Source: Desulfogranum mediterraneum DSM 13871 (GTDB lineage Bacteria > Desulfobacterota > Desulfobulbia > Desulfobulbales > Desulfobulbaceae). From it: a stretch of 64,000 nucleotides of DNA. Below the pieces are notes generated by a model. It was given only the letters and a program-made list of their open reading frames with translations. It was not told where the DNA came from and ran no database searches. The position numbers were made by a program, and so were the translations under genes. The stretch spans positions 291,484 to 355,483 of the forward strand of contig NZ_AUCW01000004.1 in NCBI RefSeq assembly GCF_000429965.1, given 5' to 3'. Positions 18,006-27,500 of this stretch are shown here, in pieces (the first letter of the stretch is position 1; every line of letters begins with the position of its first letter).

Positions 18006-19502
18006 TCAAGGGAAATCACGGAGTTCAGCCAATAATCGCTGGTGAATATTATCAAAACCTCCGTTGGAGAGAATGGCCACCACATCCCCTGGCCTGAGGG
18101 AGCTGGTGAGCTGGCAGAGGATGGCTTCGGTATCCGCCTGATAATCGGCCTTAAGCCCTCGCTCGCGCAGGGCTTGGACCAGTGCGACCGAGGAAAACTG
18201 CTCCTGGGGAGGGATATCGGCCAGGGGCAGATGTTCGCGGACAATGACCTGGTCTGCCGGGTCAAAAACCTGACTGTACAGCTCCTGGAACACTGCCCTG
18301 CGGCTGGAGTTGGTCCTGGGCTCGAAGACCACGATCAGTCGCTGCCCGGGCCAGGCCATCCGCAGGGCCTTGACCGTCTCCCGGACCGCCGTGGGATGAT
18401 GGGCAAAATCATCCACCACCGTCACCCCGGCCTCGCAGCCGCGCACCTGCTGCCGCCGCTTCACCCCCTCAAAGGCGGCTACTCCCGGCGCGATCGCCTC
18501 CAGGGGAAATCCCAGATGATCCAGGAGGGCAATGACCGCAGTGGCGTTGAGCACATTGTGGGCCCCGGGCATGGGCACGGTAAAACGCCCCCTGTCACGG
18601 CCACCGCAGCTGAGCCGAAAATCGGTGGCCAGGCCGCGGACCTCGACCCGACTCACCTGCCAGGAGCATTCCCGGCCAAAGCCATAGCTGAGTACCGGGC
18701 AACTCGCGGCCTGTGCCAGCTCAGCCACCAGCGGATCATCGGTATTGGCCACCAGCAGGCCGTTGTCGGGGATCCGGTGGATAAATTCGCGAAAGGAATC
18801 CTTGATCGCCTCGAGGTCGGCAAAGATATCGGCATGGTCAAACTCGACCGAGGTCAGGATGGCGCACTGCGGCCGATAGTGTTGGAACTTGGAGACCTTG
18901 TTGAAGAAGGCGGTATCATACTCATCGCCCTCCACCACAAAGAAAGCCGGTCCTGCCCCTCCGCCCGGTCTGCCCTGTTCGCCTCCAGGGGCAAGGTGGT
19001 AGTTGGCCCCAAAGGCCTCGACAATGCCGCCGATCATGAATCCCGGAGTGGCTCCCAGACGGTGAAGGGTGGAGGCTAAGAGGGAAGAGGTGGTGGTCTT
19101 GCCGTGGGTGCCGGTCACCACCAGGGGCTGATGTTGGCTTAGGAAAAAGTGGGCCAGGGCCTGGGGCATGGAGAGGTAGGGGAGCCCACGATCGGCCAGG
19201 CCAATGGCCTCGGGATTGGAAGCCCTCACCACGTTGCCAACGATGACCAGATCAGGGGCAGGCTCCAGATGAGCGGCAGAATAGCCCTCAAGGACAGGGA
19301 TCTGCTCTTCAGCCAGAAAATCGGACATGGGGGGATAGACATTCTGGTCGGAACCGGTCACCCGATAGCCCTGGGTCTTCAACATCCCGGCCAGGGCTGC
19401 CATGCCGGTACCGCAGATACCGATGAGGTGGATGTGTCGGGGCTGGGGAGGACAGCGGTTGAGGGCCGGCTCCAGGCTGGCCGTCGCTGCAGAGGAGGTC
19501 AT
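18006..19502 (-). CDS. mpl: UDP-N-acetylmuramate:murein tripeptide ligase
   Basis: 498 residues. IHLIGICGTGMAALAGMLK is the UDP-binding Rossmann loop near residues 24-42, and VVTGTHGKTTTSSLL is the ATP loop near residue 128. The order and GGIVEAFGANY identify Mpl rather than MurC. It reattaches recycled L-Ala-gamma-D-Glu-meso-DAP to UDP-MurNAc in the cytoplasm. Its ATG overlaps the stop of the small upstream gene (ATGA). The presence of amgK, murU and a NamZ-like gene in the same window supports active wall recycling. Confidence 0.93.
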   Translation of the reverse strand: MTSSAATASLEPALNRCPPQPRHIHLIGICGTGMAALAGMLKTQGYRVTGSDQNVYPPMSDFLAEEQIPVLEGYSAAHLEPAPDLVIVGNVVRASNPEAIGLADRGLPYLSMPQALAHFFLSQHQPLVVTGTHGKTTTSSLLASTLHRLGATPGFMIGGIVEAFGANYHLAPGGEQGRPGGGAGPAFFVVEGDEYDTAFFNKVSKFQHYRPQCAILTSVEFDHADIFADLEAIKDSFREFIHRIPDNGLLVANTDDPLVAELAQAASCPVLSYGFGRECSWQVSRVEVRGLATDFRLSCGGRDRGRFTVPMPGAHNVLNATAVIALLDHLGFPLEAIAPGVAAFEGVKRRQQVRGCEAGVTVVDDFAHHPTAVRETVKALRMAWPGQRLIVVFEPRTNSSRRAVFQELYSQVFDPADQVIVREHLPLADIPPQEQFSSVALVQALRERGLKADYQADTEAILCQLTSSLRPGDVVAILSNGGFDNIHQRLLAELRDFP

Positions 19503-19681
19503 TGAGAACGCACCGACCGTTTGACCGCCGTATAGACCTGATCAAAGGTCTCGGCAAAGTTGCCTGGAGTCAGGCGGCCCACCTCGATAAACTTGACCAC
19601 GATTTCCTTGGCCCCCTTGAAGATGGCCTCATCGCTGACCGGTCGATTCAACGACCCCCCTTTGCTCTTTTCTCCGTTCAC
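19499..19681 (-). CDS. Small conserved-looking protein translationally coupled to mpl
   Basis: 60 residues, basic at both ends, with a helical core (EAIFKGAKEIVVKFIEVGRLTPGNFAETFDQVYTAV). I do not recognise it. The 4-base overlap with mpl and the clean codon pattern argue that it is real. The composition suggests a small soluble protein, possibly nucleic-acid or partner binding. Its start at 19681 lies just downstream of the terminator of the preceding gene, so it probably begins the mpl transcription unit. Confidence 0.6.
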   Translation of the reverse strand: MNGEKSKGGSLNRPVSDEAIFKGAKEIVVKFIEVGRLTPGNFAETFDQVYTAVKRSVRSQ

Positions 19682-19705
19682 ATCACGCCTCTTGGGTTAA
19701 TCGAA

Positions 19706-19763
19706 TAAAAAAACCCCCTGTCACCGGAAGAAGGCCAATTCTTAACCAGATGTAACAGGGGGT
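19706..19763 (-). terminator. Intrinsic terminator of the secreted-protein gene
   Basis: On the minus strand ACCCCCTGT and ACAGGGGGT form a perfect 9-bp stem around a 33-base loop, followed by a run of seven T. It lies about 80 bases after the stop at 19842 and before the mpl unit. Confidence 0.75.
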
Positions 19764-19841
19764 CCTGTCTCACACGGAAAAAACCTGTTCAGCACTCCCC
19801 GGGAGAACCTTGTACCGACAATTTTTCTCCTCACGCAGCAG

Positions 19842-20432
19842 CTAATGGTCAGCCAGTTGCTCATAGTCCACGGCCTCGGCCAGCCGGATCAGTTCTGCCC
19901 GCTCCACCTGGGAACCCTTTACCGTGACCATGAAACGACCGCCCACCACGATATAGACCTCTCCCTCCTGCTTGTTGGAGTCATACTTGACAATGGAGCG
20001 CTGGCCCTTGAGGGTCTCCAGCTTTCCGCCGCCGGCGCCGGCAAACATGGGGTTATTGATCACCATCAGCACCGACTGCAGTACCGGTGAATCAGAGACG
20101 ATCTCCAGACTCAGGGAGCTCCCCCCTTTGCTATACTCGCGACTGACCGTTATCCCACCGCCGAGGATGGCCGAGCCGATGGACTGGGCCGTAGCCTCCT
20201 TGGCCTGCCAGCCGGGTGGGGCTTCAGGCAGCAGCTGCTGCAGCTTTTCACTCTTCTGCTGACGAATCAGTTGCGAGGCATAATCCAGGTTGGAGGCTGC
20301 CTCGGCATAATCACCGGCCTTATACTGTCTGACCGCCTCTTCGATGGTGGTGAGGACGGTATCCTCGGCCTGGCTCGGATGACACTGCAACACCAGGAGC
20401 ATCGCTGCCAGGAGTACGTATAGTTTCTTCAT
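19842..20432 (-). CDS. Secreted protein of unknown function
   Basis: 196 residues. An N-terminal signal peptide (MKKLYVLLAAMLLVLQCHPSQA) has a cleavage-like site after SQA. The cysteine at 17 is inside the hydrophobic core and not in a good lipobox, so a periplasmic protein is more likely than a lipoprotein. The mature part starts with a helical TPR-like stretch (AVRQYKAGDYAEAASNLDYASQLI) and continues with a beta-rich domain. A longer frame reaches 20507, but MKKLY with a clear signal is the better start. Monocistronic, with its own terminator. Confidence 0.75.
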   Translation of the reverse strand: MKKLYVLLAAMLLVLQCHPSQAEDTVLTTIEEAVRQYKAGDYAEAASNLDYASQLIRQQKSEKLQQLLPEAPPGWQAKEATAQSIGSAILGGGITVSREYSKGGSSLSLEIVSDSPVLQSVLMVINNPMFAGAGGGKLETLKGQRSIVKYDSNKQEGEVYIVVGGRFMVTVKGSQVERAELIRLAEAVDYEQLADH

Positions 20433-20587
20433 ATCCACAATCCGTTGGCCAATAACGTCACTGGGAAATACCTCTCTGGTGATACCAGCCACCGGCAGGG
20501 GTGTCAAGCAAAGAACCGGACACGCAGCTGAAGATCAGATTATTTATATTTTCAAAACAAGACGTTACCTTCGAGTCAGCCCCCATC

Positions 20588-21901
20588 TCAACCACTCATG
20601 ATTGCCAGGAGTTTATCGAAGAAGAAGTAGCTTCCTGCCAGGTAAAAGACCACCGACATCAGGGCTGCCGCCGGTACCGTAAACAGCCAGGAACCAAAGA
20701 TGGAGGTCACCACCCTGGAGTTGACCCCGCCCAGGCCGCGGGCCAGGCCGATTCCCAGAATAGCGCCAACCAGGGTATGGGTGGTGGAGACCGGCAGCGA
20801 GAGCCGGGTACAGACAAGCACCGTGGCCGTGGCCGCAATATCGGCAGCCACCCCGCGGGAAGGGGTGATCTCGGTAATCTTGTAGCCCACGGTCTTCATC
20901 ACCTTGAAGCCATAGGTGGCCAGGCCAAGAACAATCCCGGCGCCGCCCAAGGCGAGAATCCAGACCGGCACCGGTACCTTCATGTCGATGGTCCCGGTCT
21001 TGAGGACATGGATGATGGCAGCCAGCGGGCCCACGGAGTTGGCCACATCATTGGCCCCATGGGCAAAGGCCACGGAACAGGAGCTGATGATCACCAGAGG
21101 AACAAAGGCCTTTTCCACGGCCTTGATCTGCTCCCCGAGGGGATCGTTATGACGGGCCGCCAGGCGCTTACGGGCAAAGGCCCAGGCGATGGTCGAGGTG
21201 AAGAGCGCCACTGCCAACGAGACCCAGACGGCATTTTGCCCGGCCAGCCAGGGAAAATCGCCGATCACATGCTTCAAGCCCTTGTAGATGGTGGCCAGGA
21301 TCACGACCATGGTCAGGATAAAGACAATCACCGGCAAATGAACCACCGCTGCCTTTACCGGCTTCTCCTTGCCCAGGATAGCCCGGCTGATGTAGGTGAA
21401 GAGCAGAAAAGAAACCACCCCACCGGCCACCGGAGAGATAAACCAGGAGGCCACGATCTGGCCCATCTTCGCCCAGTTGACGGCACTCCAACCTGCAGCC
21501 ACTACCCCGAAGCCGGCCACCGCACCGACGATGGAGTGGGTGGTGGAGACCGGCATGCCCACCAAGGTGGACATGTTAAGCCAGAAGGCGGCCGAGAGCA
21601 GGGCCCCGGACATGCCGATGATCAGAATCACCGCCACCTCCTCGGGTGCAACCCCCGGGATGTTGGCCAGCACCGCGGGATCGACAATCCCCTTGCGCAC
21701 CGTATTGGTCACATGGGCACCGACCAGGACCGCACCGGCAAATTCACAGATACCCGCCGCAATGACCGCCCCACGTACCGAGAGCGCCCCGGAGCCCACG
21801 GCATCGGCCATGGAGTTGGCCACATCGTTGGCGCCGATATTCCAGGCCATGTACAGCCCCAAGAGGGCGGTAAAAATAATAACTAGATATGAAAACTCCA
21901 T
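20588..21901 (-). CDS. pit: Inorganic phosphate transporter, PiT family
   Basis: 437 residues, about ten to twelve membrane helices. The duplicated PiT signature is visible: GANDVANSMADAVGSGALS near residue 23 and GANDVANSVGPLAA near residue 280, plus VSTTHSIVG and VSTTHTLVG. It moves metal-phosphate with a cation across the inner membrane. It lies 70 bases downstream of a DUF47 gene, the standard PiT partner, in one operon. Confidence 0.95.
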   Translation of the reverse strand: MEFSYLVIIFTALLGLYMAWNIGANDVANSMADAVGSGALSVRGAVIAAGICEFAGAVLVGAHVTNTVRKGIVDPAVLANIPGVAPEEVAVILIIGMSGALLSAAFWLNMSTLVGMPVSTTHSIVGAVAGFGVVAAGWSAVNWAKMGQIVASWFISPVAGGVVSFLLFTYISRAILGKEKPVKAAVVHLPVIVFILTMVVILATIYKGLKHVIGDFPWLAGQNAVWVSLAVALFTSTIAWAFARKRLAARHNDPLGEQIKAVEKAFVPLVIISSCSVAFAHGANDVANSVGPLAAIIHVLKTGTIDMKVPVPVWILALGGAGIVLGLATYGFKVMKTVGYKITEITPSRGVAADIAATATVLVCTRLSLPVSTTHTLVGAILGIGLARGLGGVNSRVVTSIFGSWLFTVPAAALMSVVFYLAGSYFFFDKLLAIMSG

Positions 21902-21971
21902 TCTACTCTTCCATAAGTCGATAATCCGTTCATAATTACGTACCCCCTATCCCCATACTCCTGCATACAGC

Positions 21972-22649
21972 TTACGGCTTTGCTATAATCATCTCCAGCA
22001 ACTCACCCGCCTTCTGTGCCTGGTCGGCAATATCACCGAGAATCTTGACCATCTTCTCGTAAAAGAGGATGTTCAAGGTGGACTCCTTTCCTTCCAGGGC
22101 AAAGATTCGCCTGGAGAGACGGCGCGACATCTTGTCACACTTCCACTCCTCGTTGCTGAGCTCCTTGATATACTCCAGCACAGCCCTGGCCTCTGCCCCG
22201 CCAAAGGCGGTGCCTGCCAGGTTCTTAAACTCCACCGAGGCGGTCAGGAAGTTGCCGCTTACCTGAAACACCTGGTTGAGAAAATCAAAGAATTCCTCCT
22301 GGATATCCGGATGGATTCGGGTATCCCTGAGGGTCAGCACCACGGTGAAATCTTCGGCCAGGTCTGCTATCTGCTCCTGGCGGGAGAGAAAGGCGATCAG
22401 CTGACTGCGATCCACCGGCAGAAAGGTCCGCTGGGAGAGGAAGGTCCGGACCTCATCCTTGATGAGATCCGCCTCATGCTCCAGGCGTGACATCTTGGAA
22501 TGCAAGAGGCGAATGGTGGCATAATCCTCGTTGACCAGGGCCTCCATCAGTGGCCAGAGCATCTCAACGCACTCATGAACCTTCTTGCTGTGTTCGACAA
22601 TGGGTCCAAAGGGTGAGGTTCCAAACAGATCACCGATGAGACTCTTCAT
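21972..22649 (-). CDS. DUF47/PhoU-like PiT accessory protein
   Basis: 225 residues, all-helical. SPFGPIVEHSKKVHECVEMLWPLMEAL and LEHEADLIKDEVRTFLSQRTFLPVDRSQLIAFLSRQEQIAD are typical of the DUF47 (Pit accessory) family, with the E/D-rich metal-binding helices of PhoU. Usually encoded next to pit genes and thought to control the transporter. Cytoplasmic. Confidence 0.9.
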   Translation of the reverse strand: MKSLIGDLFGTSPFGPIVEHSKKVHECVEMLWPLMEALVNEDYATIRLLHSKMSRLEHEADLIKDEVRTFLSQRTFLPVDRSQLIAFLSRQEQIADLAEDFTVVLTLRDTRIHPDIQEEFFDFLNQVFQVSGNFLTASVEFKNLAGTAFGGAEARAVLEYIKELSNEEWKCDKMSRRLSRRIFALEGKESTLNILFYEKMVKILGDIADQAQKAGELLEMIIAKP

Positions 22650-23157
22650 GATTTCCTCCGCTACAAAATTTCAGGCCCTTTGAATATGGCCTGGATAACC
22701 CAGCCGGGATAACGGCTTCAAGCCGGCAAGAAGCTAGTCAAGACCAGCTGGAATGTCAATAATTCATCGCGTTTTCCAGGACCTTGCTGTTTTTTCCTCT
22801 AAAACTCTGCGAAAACACTGGAGAAGACAGAGAGGATTTTCAGGGCTGAGCTCCCTGGCCTGAAACGATCCGACACCGTGGCAGCAGAGAGGGTGGAGGT
22901 TGCTCGCCCTTTCCTCTCTTTTAGGGTATCTTGAAAAAAGAGTATATCTGCCCTTCAAGGTACCCTTAAAAAAAACTGCGTACCGCCAAGCATAAGCCAA
23001 ACAGTCTGAATAGCGCTGACAGAACCCTCTTTTCTGCCTCGCCGGCTGAAAAGAGGAGAAAAGGTAGCGTCGATCGCCTCGCATCGGCTCCGGAGCAGCG
23101 CTCTCTACGCTGGTTGAGCTTGCCGATACCCAGAACCATGAATGAGGATTCCCCCCT
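22650..23157. other. Divergent intergenic region with hairpin between phosphate transport genes
   Basis: About 500 bases between the pit operon and the Na/Pi cotransporter. It holds a near-perfect inverted repeat at 22924-22965 (GGGTATCTTGAA and TTCAAGGTACCC, one G-T type mismatch). AAGGGTACCTTGAA, the reverse complement of its right arm plus flank, is also found at the left edge of repeat R copy 2. No convincing gene; the open frames here look random. No Pho-box-like direct repeats were recognised. Confidence 0.4.
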
Positions 23158-25023
23158 TTGAGCACACGATCACCCCTCAACCCCTGCCGTCCTTTTCTGT
23201 TGCCCCTGCTCTGGCTGCCGGCACTGCTGTTGCTGTCCGGCCCCGCCCATGCCGCCGCGGCCGGCAGCAAACCCTCCGTCCTGATGATGACGATCAGCCT
23301 CATCGGCGGGCTGGCCTTCTTTCTCTACGGCATGGACAAGATGAGCAACGGCCTCAAGCAGACTGCCGGCGAGCAGATGCGCTCCATCCTGGCCACCCTC
23401 ACCCGCAACACCTTGATCGGTCTGATCGCCGGGGCCGTGGTCACCATGATCATCCAATCCTCCAGCGCCACCATGGTGATGGTGATCAGCTTTGTCCAGT
23501 CCCAGTTGATGACCTTTGGCCAATCCCTGGGGGTGATCCTGGGGGCCAACATCGGCACCACGGTCACCGCCCAGCTGGTGGCTTTCAAACTCACCGACAT
23601 CGCCCTGGTGATGGTCAGCGTCGGCTTTGCCATGCGGATGTTCGCTAAATCCCAGAAGCTCCAATCCCTGGGCGAGGTTCTCCTGGGCTTCGGCATCCTC
23701 TTTTACGGGATGAAGGTGATGAGCGATGCCATGAAGCCCCTGCGAAGTTCCCAGGAGTTCATCAACCTGATGAAGGGCCTGGACCAACCGCTGCTGGCCC
23801 TGCTGCTGGGCATGCTCTTCACGGCCCTGGTGCAGAGCAGCAGCGCCTCCATCGGAGTGATCATCATCCTGGCCCAGCAGGGGCTGATCACCCTGGAGGC
23901 AGGCATCCCCCTGATCCTTGGGGCCAACATCGGCACCTGCGTCACCGCGGTCCTGGCCTCCATCGGCACCGCCAGGGAGGCCAAACGGGTGGCCATGGCC
24001 TACGTCTTCTTTGAGGTGGTCGGGGTGGCGGCCTTCCTCTTCTGGATCCCCCAGTTTGCCGCCCTGGTCCGGGAGATCTCCGCCACCACCGGGGCCGGAG
24101 CGGCCCGCCAGATCGCCAATGCCCACACCATCTTCAACGTGACTCTGGGAATTATCTTCCTGCCGGTGATCGGGTCGATCGCCAGGCTGATCACCTTCAT
24201 CTACCCCGATAAGCCCCAGGTACATGGGGTGGTCCCGGTAACCTGGCACCTGGATGAGGCCATGCTTGCCACCCCCTCCCTGGCCATAGAACTGGCCCGG
24301 GCCGAGATCGCCCGCATGGCCAAGATCCTCTTTCGGATGCACCGGGCCGCCATCTACCCCTTTGTCTCTGCCAAGCCCCGTCAGGACGCCATCTATCCGC
24401 ACCTCTCCCTGATTGAGGGTATCGAGATGCGGGAGAAGAAGATTGACTTTCTGGAGAAGCAGACCCGCAACTACCTGCTCAAGCTCAACAGTAAAGAGTT
24501 GACCCAGGCCCAGTCTCTGGAAATCTCCACCCTGATCTCTCTGTTGGACACCCTGGAAGGCATCGGCGACATCATCACCAAATTCGTTGTCCCCCTGATC
24601 ACCAAGAAACAGCAGCTCAGGGAGGATTTTTCCAACGAAGGCAAGCGGGAACTGATCGTCTATCACCGCAAGGTGGGCCAACAGCTCCAGCGGCTGCAGG
24701 AGGTGATGACCACCCTCACCTACCCCCTGGCCAAGAAGGTCAAGACCAGAAAGCACCGCTATGCCGAGATGGCCTCAGGCTATCGCCAGGCCCACCTCCA
24801 GCGGATGTTTGCCGGCCGGCCGGAGAGCCTGGAAACCCACTCGGTGCACGTGGAGTTGATGGATGCCATCCGGGTAATCGGCATCCATGCCGCCGACATC
24901 GCCGATCTCTTGATGGGCTCGGGCATCCTCTCCGGCCAGGAAGCAACTCCAGCCACCGGGAACGCCTCCCCAGAGAAGGCCGACTCCAACGACCTCAACA
25001 CCACGCCCCCTCCCGCACCCTAA
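23158..25023 (+). CDS. Na+/phosphate cotransporter with C-terminal PhoU-like domain
   Basis: 621 residues. A leading hydrophobic segment is followed by two NptA/PF02690 repeats with the QSSSATMVM and QSSSASIGV glutamine-serine motifs and GANIGTTVTA and GANIGTCVTA. From about residue 390 there is a soluble helical PhoU-like region. It imports (or in some relatives exports) phosphate with sodium. No ATG fits the full length: a TTG at 23158 after GAGGATT is the best start and gives a signal-like N-terminus. It is divergent from the PiT operon, a second phosphate route. Confidence 0.88.
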   Translation: MSTRSPLNPCRPFLLPLLWLPALLLLSGPAHAAAAGSKPSVLMMTISLIGGLAFFLYGMDKMSNGLKQTAGEQMRSILATLTRNTLIGLIAGAVVTMIIQSSSATMVMVISFVQSQLMTFGQSLGVILGANIGTTVTAQLVAFKLTDIALVMVSVGFAMRMFAKSQKLQSLGEVLLGFGILFYGMKVMSDAMKPLRSSQEFINLMKGLDQPLLALLLGMLFTALVQSSSASIGVIIILAQQGLITLEAGIPLILGANIGTCVTAVLASIGTAREAKRVAMAYVFFEVVGVAAFLFWIPQFAALVREISATTGAGAARQIANAHTIFNVTLGIIFLPVIGSIARLITFIYPDKPQVHGVVPVTWHLDEAMLATPSLAIELARAEIARMAKILFRMHRAAIYPFVSAKPRQDAIYPHLSLIEGIEMREKKIDFLEKQTRNYLLKLNSKELTQAQSLEISTLISLLDTLEGIGDIITKFVVPLITKKQQLREDFSNEGKRELIVYHRKVGQQLQRLQEVMTTLTYPLAKKVKTRKHRYAEMASGYRQAHLQRMFAGRPESLETHSVHVELMDAIRVIGIHAADIADLLMGSGILSGQEATPATGNASPEKADSNDLNTTPPPAP

Positions 25024-25104
25024 GGCCCTGCCTCCAGGGCCAAGCTACTTACGGCAGGCGGCCGGGGGCGGAGCTGAAGGGTTTTGTTGAAGCGGAAGCC
25101 GGTC

Positions 25105-26448
25105 TTACTTTTTCTTGCGGCCGCTGCGCTCCTTGAAAAAGAGCCGCACCGGTACCAGATCCAGGCCAAGGCCCTCACGAAAACGGTTGGTGAGGTAGCG
25201 CTGGTAGGAGAAATGAATCCCCTTGGGTGCGCTGGCCACCACCGCAAAGGTAGGTGGGGCCGTGCCCAACTGGGCGGTATAAAAGAGCTTCAGCCGTCGC
25301 CCCCGGTACATGGGCGGCTCATGGTGGCTCACCGCTGCCTCCAGGAGCCGATTGAGGCTGCTGGTGGGAAAGCGCTGGTGAAACTGACGGTGGATCTTAC
25401 CGATCTCCGGGAAGACCCGCTTGATCCCGTAGCCGGTGAGGGCCGAGACCTTGAAGACCGGGGCAAAGGGGATGAAGTTGGTGGCCATCTCCACCTCGTT
25501 CAAGAGCCACTGCTGCCGTTTCTTGTCCCCTGCCAGGAGGTCCCATTTGTTGAGGAGAATGATCAGGGCCTTGCCCTGATCCTGGGTATAGCCGATCACC
25601 TTGGTATCCTGCTCGGTGATCCCCTCCTCGGCATCGATAATCACCAGGGCGATGTCGCAACGTCCCAGTGATTTCAAGGCCTTGAGAATAGAAAATTTCT
25701 CCAGCTTATCGGTGGTCTTACCCTTACGCCGGATCCCGGCGGTATCGATCAGCAGGTAGTTATGCTGATCCCGGCTGAGCAGGGTGTCCACGGCATCCCT
25801 GGTGGTGCCCGAGATATCCGAGACCACCATCCGCTCCTGGCCGATGATGGCATTCACCATGGATGATTTTCCCACATTGGGACGGCCCACAAAGGCGATC
25901 CGGATGGTGTTCTCCGGCAGCTGGGGTTCATCGCTCACCGTCGCCTCCAGGTGTTCACAGAGTCCGGCCATCAGGGTCTTGAAGCCATAACCATGATCAC
26001 CGGACAGGGCCCAGAGCTGCTCAACGCCCAGTTCCCAGAACGGTGCCAGCAGTTCATGCTCGATGTCGGGGCTGTCAATCTTGTTGACGATGAAAAAGAC
26101 CTCCTTGTCCACCCGGCGGAGCATGTCGACGATCTCCACATCCACCGGGTTCAGGCCCTGGCGACCATCCATCAGGAAGAAGATGATATCCGCCTCTTCG
26201 ATGGCCAGCATGGCCTGGTGGCGGATGTGATTGGTGATGGTATCATCCTCATCATCGATCCCGCCGGTGTCCACCAGGGTAAAGGGGTGCTCCTCAAAGC
26301 TGACCTGGGCATAGTGACGGTCCCGGGTCACCCCGGGGGTCGGATCGACCAGGGCGTTACGCCGCTTGCTGATCCGGTTGAAGAGGGTGGATTTCCCCAC
26401 ATTGGGACGGCCAATCAGGGCCACCAGGGTTTGCGAGCTCGTTGTCAT
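25105..26448 (-). CDS. der: Ribosome assembly GTPase Der (EngA)
   Basis: 447 residues with two consecutive GTPase domains, each with its own P-loop (GRPNVGKSTLFNRI near residue 13 and GRPNVGKSSMVNAI near residue 188), DTGG/DTAG and NKID/NKWD motifs, and the KH-like C-terminal domain ending with a basic tail (FFKERSGRKKK). Essential for 50S subunit maturation. Its start overlaps the stop of amgK by four bases on the same strand (amgK lies downstream). Confidence 0.97.
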   Translation of the reverse strand: MTTSSQTLVALIGRPNVGKSTLFNRISKRRNALVDPTPGVTRDRHYAQVSFEEHPFTLVDTGGIDDEDDTITNHIRHQAMLAIEEADIIFFLMDGRQGLNPVDVEIVDMLRRVDKEVFFIVNKIDSPDIEHELLAPFWELGVEQLWALSGDHGYGFKTLMAGLCEHLEATVSDEPQLPENTIRIAFVGRPNVGKSSMVNAIIGQERMVVSDISGTTRDAVDTLLSRDQHNYLLIDTAGIRRKGKTTDKLEKFSILKALKSLGRCDIALVIIDAEEGITEQDTKVIGYTQDQGKALIILLNKWDLLAGDKKRQQWLLNEVEMATNFIPFAPVFKVSALTGYGIKRVFPEIGKIHRQFHQRFPTSSLNRLLEAAVSHHEPPMYRGRRLKLFYTAQLGTAPPTFAVVASAPKGIHFSYQRYLTNRFREGLGLDLVPVRLFFKERSGRKKK

Positions 26449-27500
26449 AGTTGTTTCTCAAGTTCGTTGCGACATTGCAGCGCCAGGGCGCGCAGGCCAG
26501 GATAAGCGGCAGCCCAGGACCCGGCAAGCAGGGCGAGCAGGGAGCAGAGGGCTGGGTAGAGATAATGCTGAAAAAAAGGTTTTTGGCGAACCCTGCTTAA
26601 GAAGGCAAAGGCTCCCAGGATCTGAAGATTACGCTGCAGACCGAGAAGTTGGTACTCCAGTCGAAATTGCTGATGATCATAGCTGAGGTAGCGGTCCAGC
26701 TCCTCCAGGTAGATGTTCAAAAGATGCTCAGCCAAGCGCGGCTCCAGGGCGGCATAGGGATCCAACAACAGGGAGGCCAGATCGTAGCCCAGGGGTCCCA
26801 GGCGGCCACCCTGGAAATCGATGAAGTGAATCGCCCCATCCCGGACCATGATGTTTCGACTCTGCAGGTCCCGGTGGAGAAAGAAATCTGCAGGGGCTCC
26901 GGCTGCCGCCCGGGCCAACTTCCTGAACTCTTCCCAGACCAGGGCCTGATCGACATCCAGGTTAAGATAATCCAGGCAAAAGGCCTGGAGAAAGTAGCCC
27001 GACTCACGCTCGAGCATCAGCTCCTGGTCATAACAGGGGGAGTCCCAGCACCAGTCGGTGACAAAGGAGCGGGCACCGTGGACCTGCATCCGAACCAGGG
27101 CCCGCACCGTCTGCTCGTAGAGGCCTTCGATCACTGCAGCTCCGCCCCCCTGGCCCGCCCCTCGCAGGAGCAGATCATGGAGCCGGTCATCTCCCAGATC
27201 TTCACAGACCACCATCTGGCTCTCTTCGATCAGGCCATAGATCCGGGGAACCGCCACCTGCTGCCGCCGGAGGTGACGGCCGATCCGGTAAAAGGATGCA
27301 GCCTCGGCCCGCCCCCCCGCATCCTCCCCTGCAGGCAGGACACAGAGCAGGGGAGGCTCTGCCCCCTGCACCCGCAGAAAGGTCCGGGTGGAACCATCGG
27401 GCAAAAGGGAGACCAGCTCCACCTCCTGCGCCGGCCAGGCCTGGCCCAGCAGTTGGCCGAGCTGGGCCAGGATCGATGGGTGATGCTCAACAGGGGACAT
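26445..27500 (-). CDS. amgK: MurNAc/GlcNAc anomeric kinase AmgK-like phosphotransferase
   Basis: 351 residues. Aminoglycoside-phosphotransferase fold: HRDLQSRNIMV is the catalytic loop and IDFQGGRLGPLGYDLASLL the metal-binding D motif. The neighbour murU, with a 14-base overlap, gives the specific call: AmgK phosphorylates MurNAc at C1 and MurU makes UDP-MurNAc, bypassing de novo synthesis. The start at 27500 has GAGGAGG seven bases upstream. The ATGA overlap with der suggests cotranscription. A generic aminoglycoside phosphotransferase is unlikely in this context. Confidence 0.85.
   Translation of the reverse strand: MSPVEHHPSILAQLGQLLGQAWPAQEVELVSLLPDGSTRTFLRVQGAEPPLLCVLPAGEDAGGRAEAASFYRIGRHLRRQQVAVPRIYGLIEESQMVVCEDLGDDRLHDLLLRGAGQGGGAAVIEGLYEQTVRALVRMQVHGARSFVTDWCWDSPCYDQELMLERESGYFLQAFCLDYLNLDVDQALVWEEFRKLARAAAGAPADFFLHRDLQSRNIMVRDGAIHFIDFQGGRLGPLGYDLASLLLDPYAALEPRLAEHLLNIYLEELDRYLSYDHQQFRLEYQLLGLQRNLQILGAFAFLSRVRQKPFFQHYLYPALCSLLALLAGSWAAAYPGLRALALQCRNELEKQL

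Noticed and set aside
20501..21886. 461-codon frame antisense to the PiT gene
   Set aside because: Shadow with hydrophilic low-information sequence; PiT motifs are unmistakable on the other strand.
22924..22990. Fifth copy of repeat R
   Set aside because: Only the left edge (GTATCTTGAAAAAAGAG) matches; the right-end motif is not at the expected distance.
23170..24756. 528-codon frame antisense to the Na/Pi cotransporter
   Set aside because: Shadow frame with Gly/His/Asp/Gln-rich content and no recognisable domain.
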